Shown: positions 22,954 through 36,400 of the stretch, in pieces
Numbering within the stretch: position 1 is the stretch's first letter
Layout: every line of letters starts with the position of its first letter
Origin: Parapristionchus giblindavisi
Taxonomy: Eukaryota; Nematoda; Chromadorea; Rhabditida; Diplogasteridae
Assembly: GCA_943737045.1 (NCBI GenBank)
Contig: CALSFV010000001.1
Location: forward strand, 2,012,001-2,076,000
Direction of reading: 5' to 3'
Length of the DNA stretch: 64,000 bases
Translations under genes and position numbers: made by a program
Notes under the pieces: model-generated
What the model saw: only the letters and a program-made list of their open reading frames with translations
What the model was told of the DNA's origin: nothing
Database searches by the model: none

Positions 22954-23797
22954 TAAGGAAGAGATATAGCCAGAAACGGCGGGAAAATCACTGAGAGTGA
23001 AGGGGAAAAGGAGCTAACAATAAGACTGTAAACGAAGGAAAGAGAGAGGTAGTAGGAGAGAGAGAGAGAGAAGTAGAGGTGGAGTGATCGAGAGATAGAG
23101 AAGGAGAGGGAGGTCAAGGAAGAGAGAGAGGGAGAGGGATGGTAAGAGAATGAAATATAATAATTACGAACCAAAAGATGAAGAAAGGTATAGCGAGAAG
23201 TAGTTCATAATGGAGGGAAAAGCTAATGAATTAACATTATCGATGGTACAACAACATGGACGAGTTTATACGCTTTCTGTCTATGTACTCTCTCGCTTTC
23301 CCACAATCTCTCACTGTATCAGCTCTCTCGTACGTTAGCACGCTCTCTGGAGCATGAAGGCATAGATCAAAGATCAATTTCAAAAAGGAAATGAACAAGG
23401 AGTGTGGAGCTTCGAAACGACCGAAAGTTAAAGAAATGAACGAGAATAATGAAACGTGTCATAGATAAGTAATGCTAGAGTAGACAACAATAACGAAATT
23501 ATATGCAAATATGATAAAGTTAAAACATCAATGAACGGATGGAATGAAGAAAAGGGAAAGGAAGAGGGACATAGAAAACATAATAGAAAACAGATGGGAA
23601 CCACCAATCAGTCAACACTATTGATGGTAGGTCATTAACGAGGGCATTGGTTTCATTCTTTGCATTCTCTCACTGACCCACAATATCTCACTCTGTCTGT
23701 ACTCTCTCACATTTGCAAACTCTCTGCTATGATCAAAGAACGATCACATGCTCTCTACGTAGCCAGGGACGGAATATTAGTTGTAAATCATCTTCAC

Positions 23798-24416
23798 GCG
23801 TGTCGCGTAAGGATCGATACAACTAACGGACAATGAAAACATGAAAATCTGGTATAAATCATTTTTAGAGAGCCCTGACAGTGCCGGAGAAGATAGCGTT
23901 TCGATTTTTTGTCTAACAATAACATCAATTTCGACGTAGATAGACGTCGCTGACTGTTGGAATTTGTGGAAATATCTTGTCTTTCACCCGCAATGGCTCT
24001 CTTTGGAATGGGAATAGCGAAAATGTCATAAAGACATAAATTGTAGAAAATTCTCAAGTGAATCGAAGTCACACAAGCAGAAATCACAAAATCGATTTTT
24101 TTTTCTCAATTTCTGTGGCGGGAAGCTGACGTTTGCACCACAACTCGATTGTACAATTTTTTATTGGTTCTGATATTAGAGGTAGTGAAGACGCATCGAT
24201 TGATGTCGTTTATGGGGTCGAATCGTGCCCGCGTTATGAATTGCTCCCAAAAAAAACGAGTCTGAAATCTCAGACTTAGCCGATTTCTATTAATCATGTA
24301 GAATGTATAAAATTTAAGAAATAATCGTACAATCATATCGAATATTCAAATACACGTATTAGAAAATAGTGATATGTTAATTCAAAATCTGATATAATAC
24401 TACAAACTGTGGAGAT
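23798..24416. other. Intergenic, downstream of UGT-C
   Basis: No gene, RNA or repeat recognised. The open stretches at 23794-24087 and 24106-24336 have no support. Confidence 0.4.
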
Positions 24417-27400
24417 CTACTCTTTCTTAACTTTCTCTGATCTAAAAATCAGACTAAACAATATAGACGAAAATTTGAGTGTAACAGCAATAAAGACTAT
24501 CAAAATAACAATAAATACAACCAGAATGTCAAGATTATGGTATTCAATGAAATTCATATCGTATGATTGAGGTCGAAGAGCGGGTGATGGTCCGAATTCT
24601 GCTGCGAATTCGACGTATTTGAATAGCTGTTTTCGGGCAGTGAATGGCTTCTTGGCGAGCATAGCGGAAACGCGACGGGCGTTATTGCGATAACTAAAAT
24701 TTTTGTGAGATAATTTTCCTGTATTATCGTTATGTTGGTCACTAACCGTATTTATAACCATCAGGAAACCATTTCATAGTCAGATCTTCCGTTTAACCGA
24801 AATCACTAACCTCTCATTCTCTAACACATCTCTAATGGCAGCAATTAGTCTCGTCGAATCATGTAATTCGGTCTTGTCAAGAACCTGGAAAACGATGGAA
24901 ATTATTGATTTCACAAAAAGAACATTTTCAGAATAAGAAAACACAAAATTGTTTAACAATAATTTGCCACCTTTCCGAATCCGTTATGCTGCATCATGCC
25001 TGCGTTTCTCGGTTGATCTCCGAAGATTGGGATGAAGATGCCTTAACGGGAATGATATCAGAGATCAAAGATCAAGGTTTATGCATCAGAGATCATACCA
25101 GGCACTCCTCTCAGTGCAGTTTCTTGTGTTGATCCCATTCCTCCGTGGGTGATAAACGCTGTGAGACGTTTATCATCTGAAAAACATGATCAAAATTCGC
25201 TAAGAAAAATTCACTTTCGAATGCAAATAGCTTTAAAAATTTAATACTTTTTGAAGCTCTCGGAAATTTTTTAATAAGCATTTGCATAATTTAAGCTAAG
25301 TTTGCAGGATCAACCAATTGTCTATGGTATCTCTTTCATGGACTCACTAAGTAGATCATTCTGCGGTTGCCATTTAGTCATCACAAGATTTGGTAATTTC
25401 TTCTGTGCAGCGAGTCCAAATTCGCTTTCGGGTTCTTCATACTTCCAGATGAATGTGACTTCAGGGAACTCTCCAATAGCCTGTTTACAATGTTTTAAAA
25501 ATTTATTTAAATAAAATAGATATAATGTCAAGTTAAAAGATGAATATCTTCGGTGGATACCTTAAAGATGGAGACCCACGAGTTTTTTCGTAATAAGACT
25601 GTTCGGATAGAATAATAGAGATTCATCATACGAATCGAAAGACATATCTGATATTGATTCCCGATATGTTTAAGGCTCACTATGCGCATTGAAAGTACAA
25701 CTTTTAAGGCATGTAGAGAGTGCTCATCGAATTTGCATACTTACTCTCTCATTTTCTCATTGTCCCTTACGCCAATTACCATATAATATTAACAATAGCC
25801 AACATGCTTATCGTGGCGGGAGTCAGTCATGCCAACTCATGGGTCCCCTTCTTTAAGGATGGATTCCTTGACCTCTAATGGTAGTTGTTTGCTTTGAATA
25901 ACAGATCCTAATGAGAGAAGAACGGTATTCTTCTTTAGAGACAAAACATCGTTCCAATACTGAAATTAGACTTGTATTCCCGTTAGTCAATATATAGGAA
26001 CTAAAAAATTCCTACTATTTTTCACAGGTGGCATTATATTTTATAAGCGCCAAAAGTCTCCTTTCCTTTCCTGTTCGAACGGCCAGATGGTACTCCCGAT
26101 TACCTCCACTCATCATTTCATCACCCATTCCCAGTATATTCCCAACCACAGTCTGGAGAGTCAATATTATATTATATCATGTTCTTTATCTCTTTAAATT
26201 TTCTCATGTCTCGTTGCGCCTCGAGCGTAGATAAATTAATTAATTAAAAGAATGTTCAAATTTGGCTAACGAGAGATTCGCAAATTTAGAAATTGTTAAT
26301 GACAGAGAATGAAAATGAACATATTTTCTCTTGGTCACTTAGAGTTCTCGATTCTCAAATGTTACATCTTCTACAAATTTCATTTATATCGCTTATCTTC
26401 ACAGTACCACTAATCAGTACAGATAGGCTGGGAGAGAACACATAGGCATAGTGGCAAGATCGAGCATTTCTGCACTCTAACCCCTACTTCTTTTGCAAAT
26501 AGAGTTGTTGGAATTTTTACGTTTAGTATCACACAGTTTTCTGTCTCTAGCAACTTTTTAATTTAAAGCCGATGAGAGATTATTTTAACTTACAGACCCT
26601 CTGACCCTCTGACCCTGAAAGTGAGCTGTGATGGGTACCTTATCAAGTGATTTCGGTTCCTTCGCTCCGATTCCTCCGATTGGAATTACTCTGTTTAGAG
26701 TGGGCGTTGCGAAGTCGATCAGTGGTTCGGTATTTATGAGTGTGTAGGCGGCGTTGGAGCTGATCTCCTGAACGATTACATAATTTAGTTTTTTTTTCAA
26801 AAATTATTTATTACTCTTGAATGTCGATTTTAAAATATACGATTTTTTTAAAATTTCAATATTGTTTTTTTTTTCATTTTTCGTTTACATGGGCAAACTC
26901 TGAATCCATTTTGAAAGCATACCTCTAGACTTGGATAATCCGGACCGTACTTGGCACGGAATACATCTTCAACCTGAATTCGTAAGTGAAATTAAGTACT
27001 ATTCATTCAGCTTATTTATCGAACTGAAGAAGTTACCATGTATCGTGAAGGCCACAAAAACAGTTGCATAAGGAAATTGGCGTAGATATTCTTCAGACGA
27101 CTGGCCATGGAATGGACATCGAGATGGCTCATGTACGAACCTGCACATCAATTATCTGAACGTAACGTAGCATCCCATGATAATTAGAGAGTTCGAGCGT
27201 GCAGAGTGTGAGTGTGTGAGCCTCCATATTTAAACAGTTTTGAAAGTTTATGTTTTTTTTCATGTTTTTTTATACATGTATTACATGACAACATCAAAGT
27301 CTTGAAAAAAATTGGAACTCACTAGGATTGAAAGTGATCGAAAGTGGTATTCCAAACTCTGAGATCATCCTTGAGAAAGGAGAGGAAGAGCCAGAGGTGA

Positions 27401-30400
27401 TGAAGGATTTGGGCTTGATGACATGGGCAAGACCTGAAAAGCATGGATGGAAAAAATCAACGTAATACTTCAGTTCATTTACAAGCCTTCTCTCATTTAT
27501 GAACTTTTCTTTGTTTGAATAAGTAGATTTTTCACTACTTTCCGTTCATATTTTATTCTATTCGTTACACTTTGCCACACTTTATCATAAAACATTCGCT
27601 ATCAAAATTCCTCAGATGGATCTCAATAGTTATGTGGTTGGTATTCGCAGTATTCCATTATTGACCGTATAAAATACACTTGTTTATTTGGTACGAGAGT
27701 AGCCAACCACTCCCATAAGAGACTTTCTTGTTTTGCATGGTTCAGAAACTATGCCGATCTCATTTATATATAATATAGCGCGCGGCGAAGGTCAGCCGGG
27801 TTAGAGAGAGGCAGCGGAGAAACAATCGAGAGGCGGGGCGAGATGTAGAAGGCTACACCTCGATCGCCTCTCGATTGTGACTTCCGTTCGTTAGCACCAT
27901 TTGTCATCTTCTTATGCAAGTACATTTTATACGCACAATACAACAATTTTTTTTCGTTTCCATCTCTGCAACTACATCATGCCTGTCTAACGTCGACGTC
28001 ATCAAGGATAAGGCCACGCGTGCTGTGCTCATCGGCATCGCCGAACGAGGTACCGAGGAGGAGACTAAGGTATACGATAATGACCTCCTTGCGAGAATGC
28101 TTATTGTTAGAGAGACCAATAATTCGGCCTTGATCGATCTTATAGGTAAGATAACCTGTCACAGGCATCCAGCCGTTAAACATCCAAACTCCACAAGGGA
28201 CAGACCCATCAAGGTACAATGTCCGTCAAAGGAGATTCGTGATCTCCTCATAACAACTGGCCGTGCCAGGAGGGTCTGTCGCCTCTCAGGCTCCGTTCAT
28301 TGCTACATTCGCAATGACTACACCACTGACCAACTCGAGCAGGACAGATCACTCAGAAGGGAAGCAGGTGCTCGCAATGCAGCTGCTGGTCAGCTCTTAT
28401 GGGTAGTCCGAGATCTTAAATTAGTACAACTATCTAATGCTCGACCTCTTCCTCCTAGATCTCAGGCATCACTCGATAAGAGAAGCAAGACAGAGCACTC
28501 TCGACACTCTGGGACTCCTGCACCTCAACCTCCTGAACCCACCGCATCAGACTACCCCAGCATCCTGGAAACATTCAGGATTGCCTTTGAACGCAAGGCT
28601 GCACAGTCTGGAGGAGTAAGCGGTGGTTCTGGAGGGAGTGGTGCTGGAGCCCGTAAGCGGGATGGAGCCTCTGTGGGACGAAGGACGACTCGATCTCAGA
28701 CGAAGGATCTCGAGCAACATGGTAACGAGATAGATCGGAATAAGAGCAATAGGAGGGATCAGGAACGCTCAACTCCTTATTCCGGCACAGGTACCGATCC
28801 CACCCATGAACCTATCATAGCATAGGGTACTAGTCATTCCGTCCAACATAATTGTCCGCCCGTCCTCTCATCTATTACATCTTCAACTATCTCTCACTCT
28901 TTGATCTCCTCTCACGAATCCATTCACTGTACGTTTATAAATGCTCGATCCATTGGTTATAAGATTCCTTTAATTGATGATTTTCTAAGAACCTTCAACT
29001 ACTCCATTGCCGCCTTTACTGAAACATGGGCTTCTGCTTCCACTATCTCAGACTCTATGCTTAGTATGAATAGATTTTCGGTGTATAGACTAGATCGCGA
29101 CCACCATGGAGGTGGTATAGCACTGCTTGTTCATAACACTATCCAATCTGCATCTATATTCACTCAATCTTTCTCGCCTTTTTGCCAATCAATGGGAGTA
29201 AATCTCTATATCACAAATAGTCTAATAATTCAAATCTACTTAGTTTACAGAAGCCCATCATGCGATTCACTCCACTTCTCTCAGTGTCTTTCTCATATCT
29301 CGGATCTCATCTGCGCTAATAATCGCCCGTACATAATTTTGGGCGATTTCAATTGTCGAGAAATCGATTGGCAAACAATGAACTGCACTACAGCGCTACC
29401 CTTGACTCATCATTCACGTATGCTTCTCAGCTTTGCACAGGCCCATTCAATCAATCAAATGGTGCAATCACCTACTAGAGGGACAAGCCTATTAGACTTA
29501 GTACTATCATCTGACCCATCCATCATCATGAATTGTCGCGTTATCCCACCATTGCCTCATCTCGATCATTCCCTGCCGCCGTACCAAACAGGTCGACCCC
29601 TTTTTTTAGTCTGCCTTTTTTGTGTCAATCGATATCTGAGATGGGAAGACGTTTATCGCAGTAGATCAAAGGGGTAAATGGAGGCAGTGGGGGAAGTGGG
29701 GCTGATAGGAAGAAATTAGATGCAGAGAAAAAAAGGGGAGAGAGAGAGACAGAAGAAGGAGAGTTTTGCACGGTCGATCGTCGTAGAATATATTAAAACA
29801 AAACACTATAGTTGATGATTATCATCTAAGATAACTATTTGATAAGAAAATAATGAAAATATACGAAAGTAACGAAATAGAAAGCAATAAAGTATGGATG
29901 TGAAAGTAAACCACAACAACATCAATATAAAAACAATAAAAAATCAAGAAATGGACACTCTTAGATAATGGGATTGCTTATGAAGATAGGGGCATATTCA
30001 TTCGTTGATTACTCGGGGATAAGGAGTAGATCTCCATTTAATTCCATCCGATTAAATCCTCGATTCCTCCATTGGCATGAGTAGATGGTGCATCCGTCTC
30101 AGATACAAGATATCTGAAAATGGAGATGATTATACAAACGAATCGTGACGTATTCATTTCTCAAAATAAGGGTAGCAAATGAATAGATAATCTTACCTAT
30201 TGACTCCTTGATAGCTCCAAATGTCTCCTTGATCCATTCCTTCCCATCCGAGATACGATGAGACTGAAAATGGAGATGATCTTTCAAGTGAATCATGACG
30301 TATTCATATCAAAACACATCAATATTATATGAATAGATAATCTTACCGATTGAATCCTTGATTCATCTATTGGCAAGAGTAGATGATGCATCCGTCTCAG

Positions 30401-33400
30401 ATACGAGGTATCTGAAAATGGAGATGATCTTTCAAGTGAATCATGACGTATTCATATCAAAACACATCAATAGGATATGAATGGATAATCTTACCATTAA
30501 CTACTTCCATGTTCCATGAGAGTAGATGATCATTTCTTTACATCCCATCCAAGGAACCATGCGAGGTAAACAATGAAAAGGACTGTTGATAAAATATTGC
30601 TTAACCATCATTTATGATGATTTTATGCATGTTATATCTTTAATTTTCTCCTATTCGCTTATTTATTATTCGTTTCAAATGTTGTCACATCTTTATTGGA
30701 TGTATGATAAATAAATAAATAAATAAATAAATTGAGTCGAGCTACCATGGGAAATTTTCCCGGTGGATGCCTTATCAATTTAAAGTTGCACATATATATT
30801 TTATTAAAGTCCTTAGGTTTATTACTTTTTGGAAAGCATATGTTCCTATATTCATTCCATTGCGTCAAGCTACCGTGGGATATTATCCCGTTGGATGCCT
30901 TAGCAAGGTAATCTATCCTAATATCAGGCAAAAATAAACTATTCTTTCAAATGCGAATTACTTATAACACTCCATATCGCATTAAACAAATAGCGGAAAA
31001 TTCTTAACGTTATGATTTAATTTTTAAAATAAATATATTCAACAAGGAAAGGTGGTAACAAACCTCATTCTCTGCAACTCCACTTAATTATGTACAATAA
31101 ACTAATGAATGATGAAGAATAGCCATGAGGCTGATGCAGGCATACTTCTCTCAACAACAACAACCATCTGCAATTGAGGACGATGTTGACGGTGAATAGG
31201 AATGAAAGAAAATAATATAATGAATAGACTGGAATTACATAGAAAAGAAGAAATCAAATGAAATGCTTACCATTGAAATCTTATCATTAAAATTATTCCG
31301 ATCTTCATTCCATATTCTCAATATCTTCACAATCCTGAGGGCTCCGGCTCGACTTATACCTGTACCTGGGGTTAGTGGAGGGACACACAAAAGACAATGA
31401 GAGACGGGGAGAGAGATAGACAGCAAATGAGTTGTTTTTCAGAAAAGTTATGCTCGGAAGATCATCGAAGAGATTTAATTTGTAATGAAGAGATTTAGTT
31501 CATGAAGATCAACGAAGATAACGATGTGACGTGATGTAGTTTGAAGTGCTAGACAAATTAAAACACAAATAATAATTTTAAGTGACGTTCATCAGCGATG
31601 ACGGTTTTGTTAGTATTACATTAAATATATATCATACATTAAATTTACATTATTATATCGTTGGTTAAATTCCTACTTTGAATTAAACATTGAGGTGTAT
31701 CAGTCAACATTGTTATCTAATGATCAAAATCTCCATTTTCTCAATGAAAATGGATTGGAATCAAGTTCGATACGGGTCATAATCTAAACCTTTTAGGACA
31801 TGATAACACCAACCTTTGTGTACTGCACAATCTCCTGTATAAAAATATATAAACAAACTATCCAACATTCGATCACTGGGGCATCATAGCGGTATGACTG
31901 CAAAGAAAACAAAATCAATTAAAATAGCTTCAATCCTACAAATAATCATCTCATGTTATGGCGTAGACTCATTATTCAAATGCAATCACGCATTAACATT
32001 TATACAACTACTACTCTACACGAAGGATCAAACTGCGACAAAGGAAAATAATAAACGAACCATTTCTCCACTACAACTGATCCTTATCAATATTACAACA
32101 TACTCCATATCAAATATATCAATGAAGATTCCTTCTTTCTCAACTCATAATCTCTGAAATACAAGTGATTTAACACAAGATACTATGAAATCGCTTGGTA
32201 ATCAAAAATGATGACAAATCAGTTTCTTGATCAATATCGACACAATAATTATAGAACTTTGTTGTTTGTTTGAATGAATAAGACCATCTTGTTTGAAATA
32301 CCTTGTAGAAACAATCTATACAAAAATAAAAATAAAACAAACGAACCTTTACTTATTTGGACACTCTCCAAATACATTAAAACACACAAATCTTGCATAG
32401 CGATAATCAGCTGAAATATATGAACATTAACGCAAAATACAATGGAAAATAACGAACATCGCTAGATAAAGATATATGATGACATTTAATATTTCATGGT
32501 AAATATCGACGAAATCAACAATTAATGGCCATCAAATAGTTAGTCATTGAAAGAATAGGTTGTGAGTTAATTACCAATACTAAAATGTAATGAACAACAC
32601 GTGAATAACAAAACATAATACAAAATTATGTAAAATAATGAAAGGTGAGATAGAGTAAGAAGGGAAGAGACCCTCTCTACTCTCTCTCCCGCGCGAACCC
32701 AAATTACGGTAGGAACGGCATGTCATAACAATGATTTGACAAAGTTCAACGGACTTTTTTCTCATTGCGGTGTTCTTTGAAAAAGGAAGGTTAGAGAGAA
32801 GAAAGATCATGTGATTGGAGAGAGCGCAGAGAAAGGAAAAAAGGAAGCGGTCTTGGACCGCTTCCTTTTTCCGAGTGATCACTCTCGTGTCTGCTCTCTT
32901 CCTATCCTTCCCTCTCTAACCTCGACTCCATTTTTCACTCCGTTCTAGAGGAATTGGAGGGGAGATCACCCCCCTTTCTTGGGCCGATTCCTAAGAGAAA
33001 ATGGGGTCCACCTCTCTATCTCGACCGCTTTTTTCGAGGGAATTGGTACGGCGGCTGGTCTCTTTTTCCATTCGTGCTAAAACGGCCAAAGCCCCTCCAA
33101 CCAAGATCCCGGACTACAAAAACACAGATTGAAATGCCGTACAATATGCTATCGCTTCTCTTGACTGGTATTCCATATTAAGCCAATGCGACCAAACAGC
33201 TGACGCACTCTACACCGCCTTGTTCCTCTCGCATTACCACTATTATAAATAATTTCATTCCACTACGAAAAGTTTGTAATAATAATAAAGCAATCTCCCC
33301 ATCGTCTCTCAATCTCCTACGACGATGCCGAAGATTATATAGAAATAGACATTCTATTGGTATTGGCCCCTTTCTTCGTCTCAACAAACGGTTACGCAAA

Positions 33401-36400
33401 TCCGTTGCTAAGTCCCGTAGAATACGCGAACGATCACTATTCCGCAATCCTAACTCCAAGAATTTTTTCAAATTTGCCAACGAACGTATCAAGGATGGGT
33501 CATCTTCAATTGGATCTTTAATGACAAGCAATGGTAATGTTCTTACGTCCGATGTAGATAAGGCGCAAGCCCTAGCCGATTATTTTAACGAGTCTTTTAA
33601 TCATACGATATACCCACTTGCCACAAATACGCCTTCTCATACTAATGAATCCATCGATTTTGCTTATTTCTCTGCCTCTCGAATAGAAAAAATAATAAGG
33701 AAATTACCAAATAGAATTTCTACCACTCCAGACTTTATTCCGTACTCATTTCTGCGCAGAACAGCAGCCCAAATCTCCATTCCGTTATCTATTCTCTTTC
33801 ATCGTTTTCTTCTTTATTCTATGGTCCCTTCCTCCTGGCGCACGGCAATAGTTCGTCCAATATATAAACGAAAGGGAGCAAAGCACTCAATAAGTAACTA
33901 TCGTCCTATTTCATTAACAAGTGCATGTTGTAAGGTTATGGAAAGAATTATATGTCAAGATATCTCGCACTTCCTGAATGAAAATGACTTGTTGAGTAAT
34001 TCACAGCATGGTTTTCGTTTGAAACGCTCATGTAATACCTGTCTTCTAACTACTTTCAATCACTGGCACCGCCATCTTGATAGAAAAAGTTATATCACAT
34101 GCGCATATATTGATTTCAGCAAAGCGTTCGATACTATTCCAATAAATCTTCTGGTCCAAAAATGCGAACAATATGGAATACGGGGATGTCTCCTGAATTG
34201 GATTTCTTCCTTCCTACAATCTCGATCACAATCCGTACAAGTTGGTCTTTCCCAATCCCGCCCATACAATACAGTTAGCGGTGTACCACAAGGTAGCTGC
34301 TTAGGCCCCTTGCTTTTCTCTCTTTTCATTAATGAACTACCTTCCCTACTCCCTAGGGGTGCATTTTGTTCTATCTATGCCGATGACATGAAGATTTACT
34401 CCTTTAATGATCCGTCCATTATTCAACACTCACTGAACATTGTACATGAATGGAGCATGAATTTTGGTCTTTGCATGTCCAAAACAAAGTCCGTTGTCAT
34501 GCATATTGGCGCCAGCCATCCTGACATTGCTTTATATGTAGACAATGAAGTTCTTCCCGTGGTAGAAGAGTTTACAGATCTTGGTGTAACGTATAATAAT
34601 AAGTTAGAGTTTCATAACCACATTACAAATATCGTCAACAAGGCTAAAGCACGATGCGCATACATTCATAGATCTTTTATGTCTCGCTCCATAAATGTTT
34701 ATGCACGTCTTTTTCAGACTTACGTCTTGCCTGTTCTGGAATACTGTAGCGAACTATGGAATCCCAATAGTGTCATGCTGAATGATCTAATTGAGTCCTG
34801 TCTGACCTCATATTCCAGGAGAGTCCTTGCGAAGTGCGGCATACCCTACACAAACTACGCCGAGGCACTCAATCTACTCAATCTCCGCTCGCTCAAACAT
34901 CGTCGAACCTGTTTAGATCTTTCTTTTGTATTCAAAATTGTTCACGGATTCGTTGATGTCGATTGTAGGCAATTTTTCATCATTTCGAGTAATCTAAATC
35001 GTACCACAGCGTTCTCATGACTTTCAAAGCAAGAACGACCGCTCAACATACAAACTCTCTCGAATACAATGGTCTCTCCTTTGTCTTGCTTTGGAAGAAA
35101 AATGGCTTGGACCAGAATACTGTGGTACTAGAGGTCATCCTATGAGAATGTGTTGTAATAGATGTAATAGTAGTAGATATCTTTCATTCTTCTCCAATAG
35201 AATTGTTAATAGTTGGAATAGTCTTGATACATTAAGAGACCGGCTCGGTAAGACTCGAGCATTTTGACCCTCTGCCGGACATTCGCGAGGACTTTCGATC
35301 TGGCCCTCAATACTTTCATCATAGACACATACCGGGGGGAGACCGATGAAAGTTATAGTGAAAATGCCCTTAGGCTCAAACCCGGCTCACATATGTCGCA
35401 TAAAATAAAAAATTGAAAAATTCATAACTTTTCAATCTCGATAGCTAGGACTTTTATTTCTTTTTATTGGTGAATAACATGTCATGCACTCTTACAAACA
35501 CAGTTGAGCAGTAATATCATGTCGTTCTGGATATGTTTTTTCGTGTATGATTTTCCGATTTTTCCTCTTCCATCCTCGTTGAAGAGAGACGGCAAGCATT
35601 GACATAGTACATATTGTAGCCCTGACACTTCTGTACATGATGGTCACATTCCCTTGGAAATCCAACTTTTCTGAAGCATCGAGAATTGCAACTGAATGTG
35701 AGATATGTGTAATTTGTAAAAATCGAAAATTAAATTTCTTGTAAATCGCAAGAGTAGTAGGTAGCTTTATTATGTCATTTTACTTGTAGTGATGTGCCTA
35801 CACAGAAAAAATATACTAGTAGACTCAGACTACATTTTTTTAAAATTTTAAAAATAATTATTTTATTTTTATTTTTTTCAACCCTGACATTGAGTCGACC
35901 GTCAAGGCAAGTTGATTCATAGGGCGGATGGTAGCTGATGCATGTCCGTTTGCGAAAACAACTGCCACGAAAAGAATCGTCGTTTCGCAGATCTAGAATT
36001 TATTTTTTTAATTATCAAACTTGAATATTTATATGTTTCTTTCACATAAATCGGTTGGAAGGTGGCGTATGGCAACCAAAGCTGTACCATTGTTATCAGT
36101 AGGAGTGTACTGTACTGCACTACCGTAACCGTCAGGAATCACGAACTAACTTTTTTTCAGTCGACCCATGATTCACAACCATGACCCCGGGTTCATGGTT
36201 GAGAATAGCTGAGGTCGAAAAATTCATGATGATCCCAGACCAAATACTATTTGGCAATATATCAACAGTGAGCCAACTTCTAGTTTTCTGGATACCGTAA
36301 CCCAAAATACAGTAATCTAGTTACCGTACCCTATAATAATGTGGTGAAATTCTCGGAAAATTCAAGTGCGTGCCTTACAATTACTGTAGTTTGGGTTACG

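Larger units (their letters stand above)
21285..23797. repeat. Long dispersed repeat, copy 2 (~2.5 kb)
   Basis: Direct copy of 14620-17105 with scattered substitutions and small indels. The X exon-like block (about 22680-22510) carries a deletion that introduces a stop. A (GA)n microsatellite is expanded at about 22903-22949. Confidence 0.75.
29576..33054. mobile_element. 3.5 kb DNA element, CCGCCGTACCAA ends, CTG duplication
   Basis: Left end CCGCCGTACCAA at 29576; right end is its complement, TTGGTACGGCGG, ending 33054. CTG is duplicated at 29573-29575 and 33055-33057. Dropping the element and one CTG rejoins the LINE frame (DHSL | VSFSIRA), which proves the borders. I find no transposase. 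Inside are a fragment resembling LINE ORF1 (29668-29800, NGGSGGSGADRKK), tandem exon-like units (30030-30500), a LINE 3' tail (30671-30735), an exon-like block near 31270-31362, and a strong hairpin near 32839-32872. The superfamily is not recognised. Confidence 0.8.

Noticed and set aside
14620..23797. LTR retrotransposon with 2.5 kb LTRs
   Set aside because: The interior has no gag or pol. The repeats carry exon-like and tRNA-like segments internally and lack TG...CA ends.
30047..30500. CRISPR array
   Set aside because: The 150-bp units are similar throughout with exon and intron parts, not short identical repeats with unique spacers, and the genome is clearly eukaryotic.
33178..33531. 117-codon minus-strand Arg/Leu-rich protein
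   Set aside because: It is the antisense shadow of the LINE reverse transcriptase N-terminal region.
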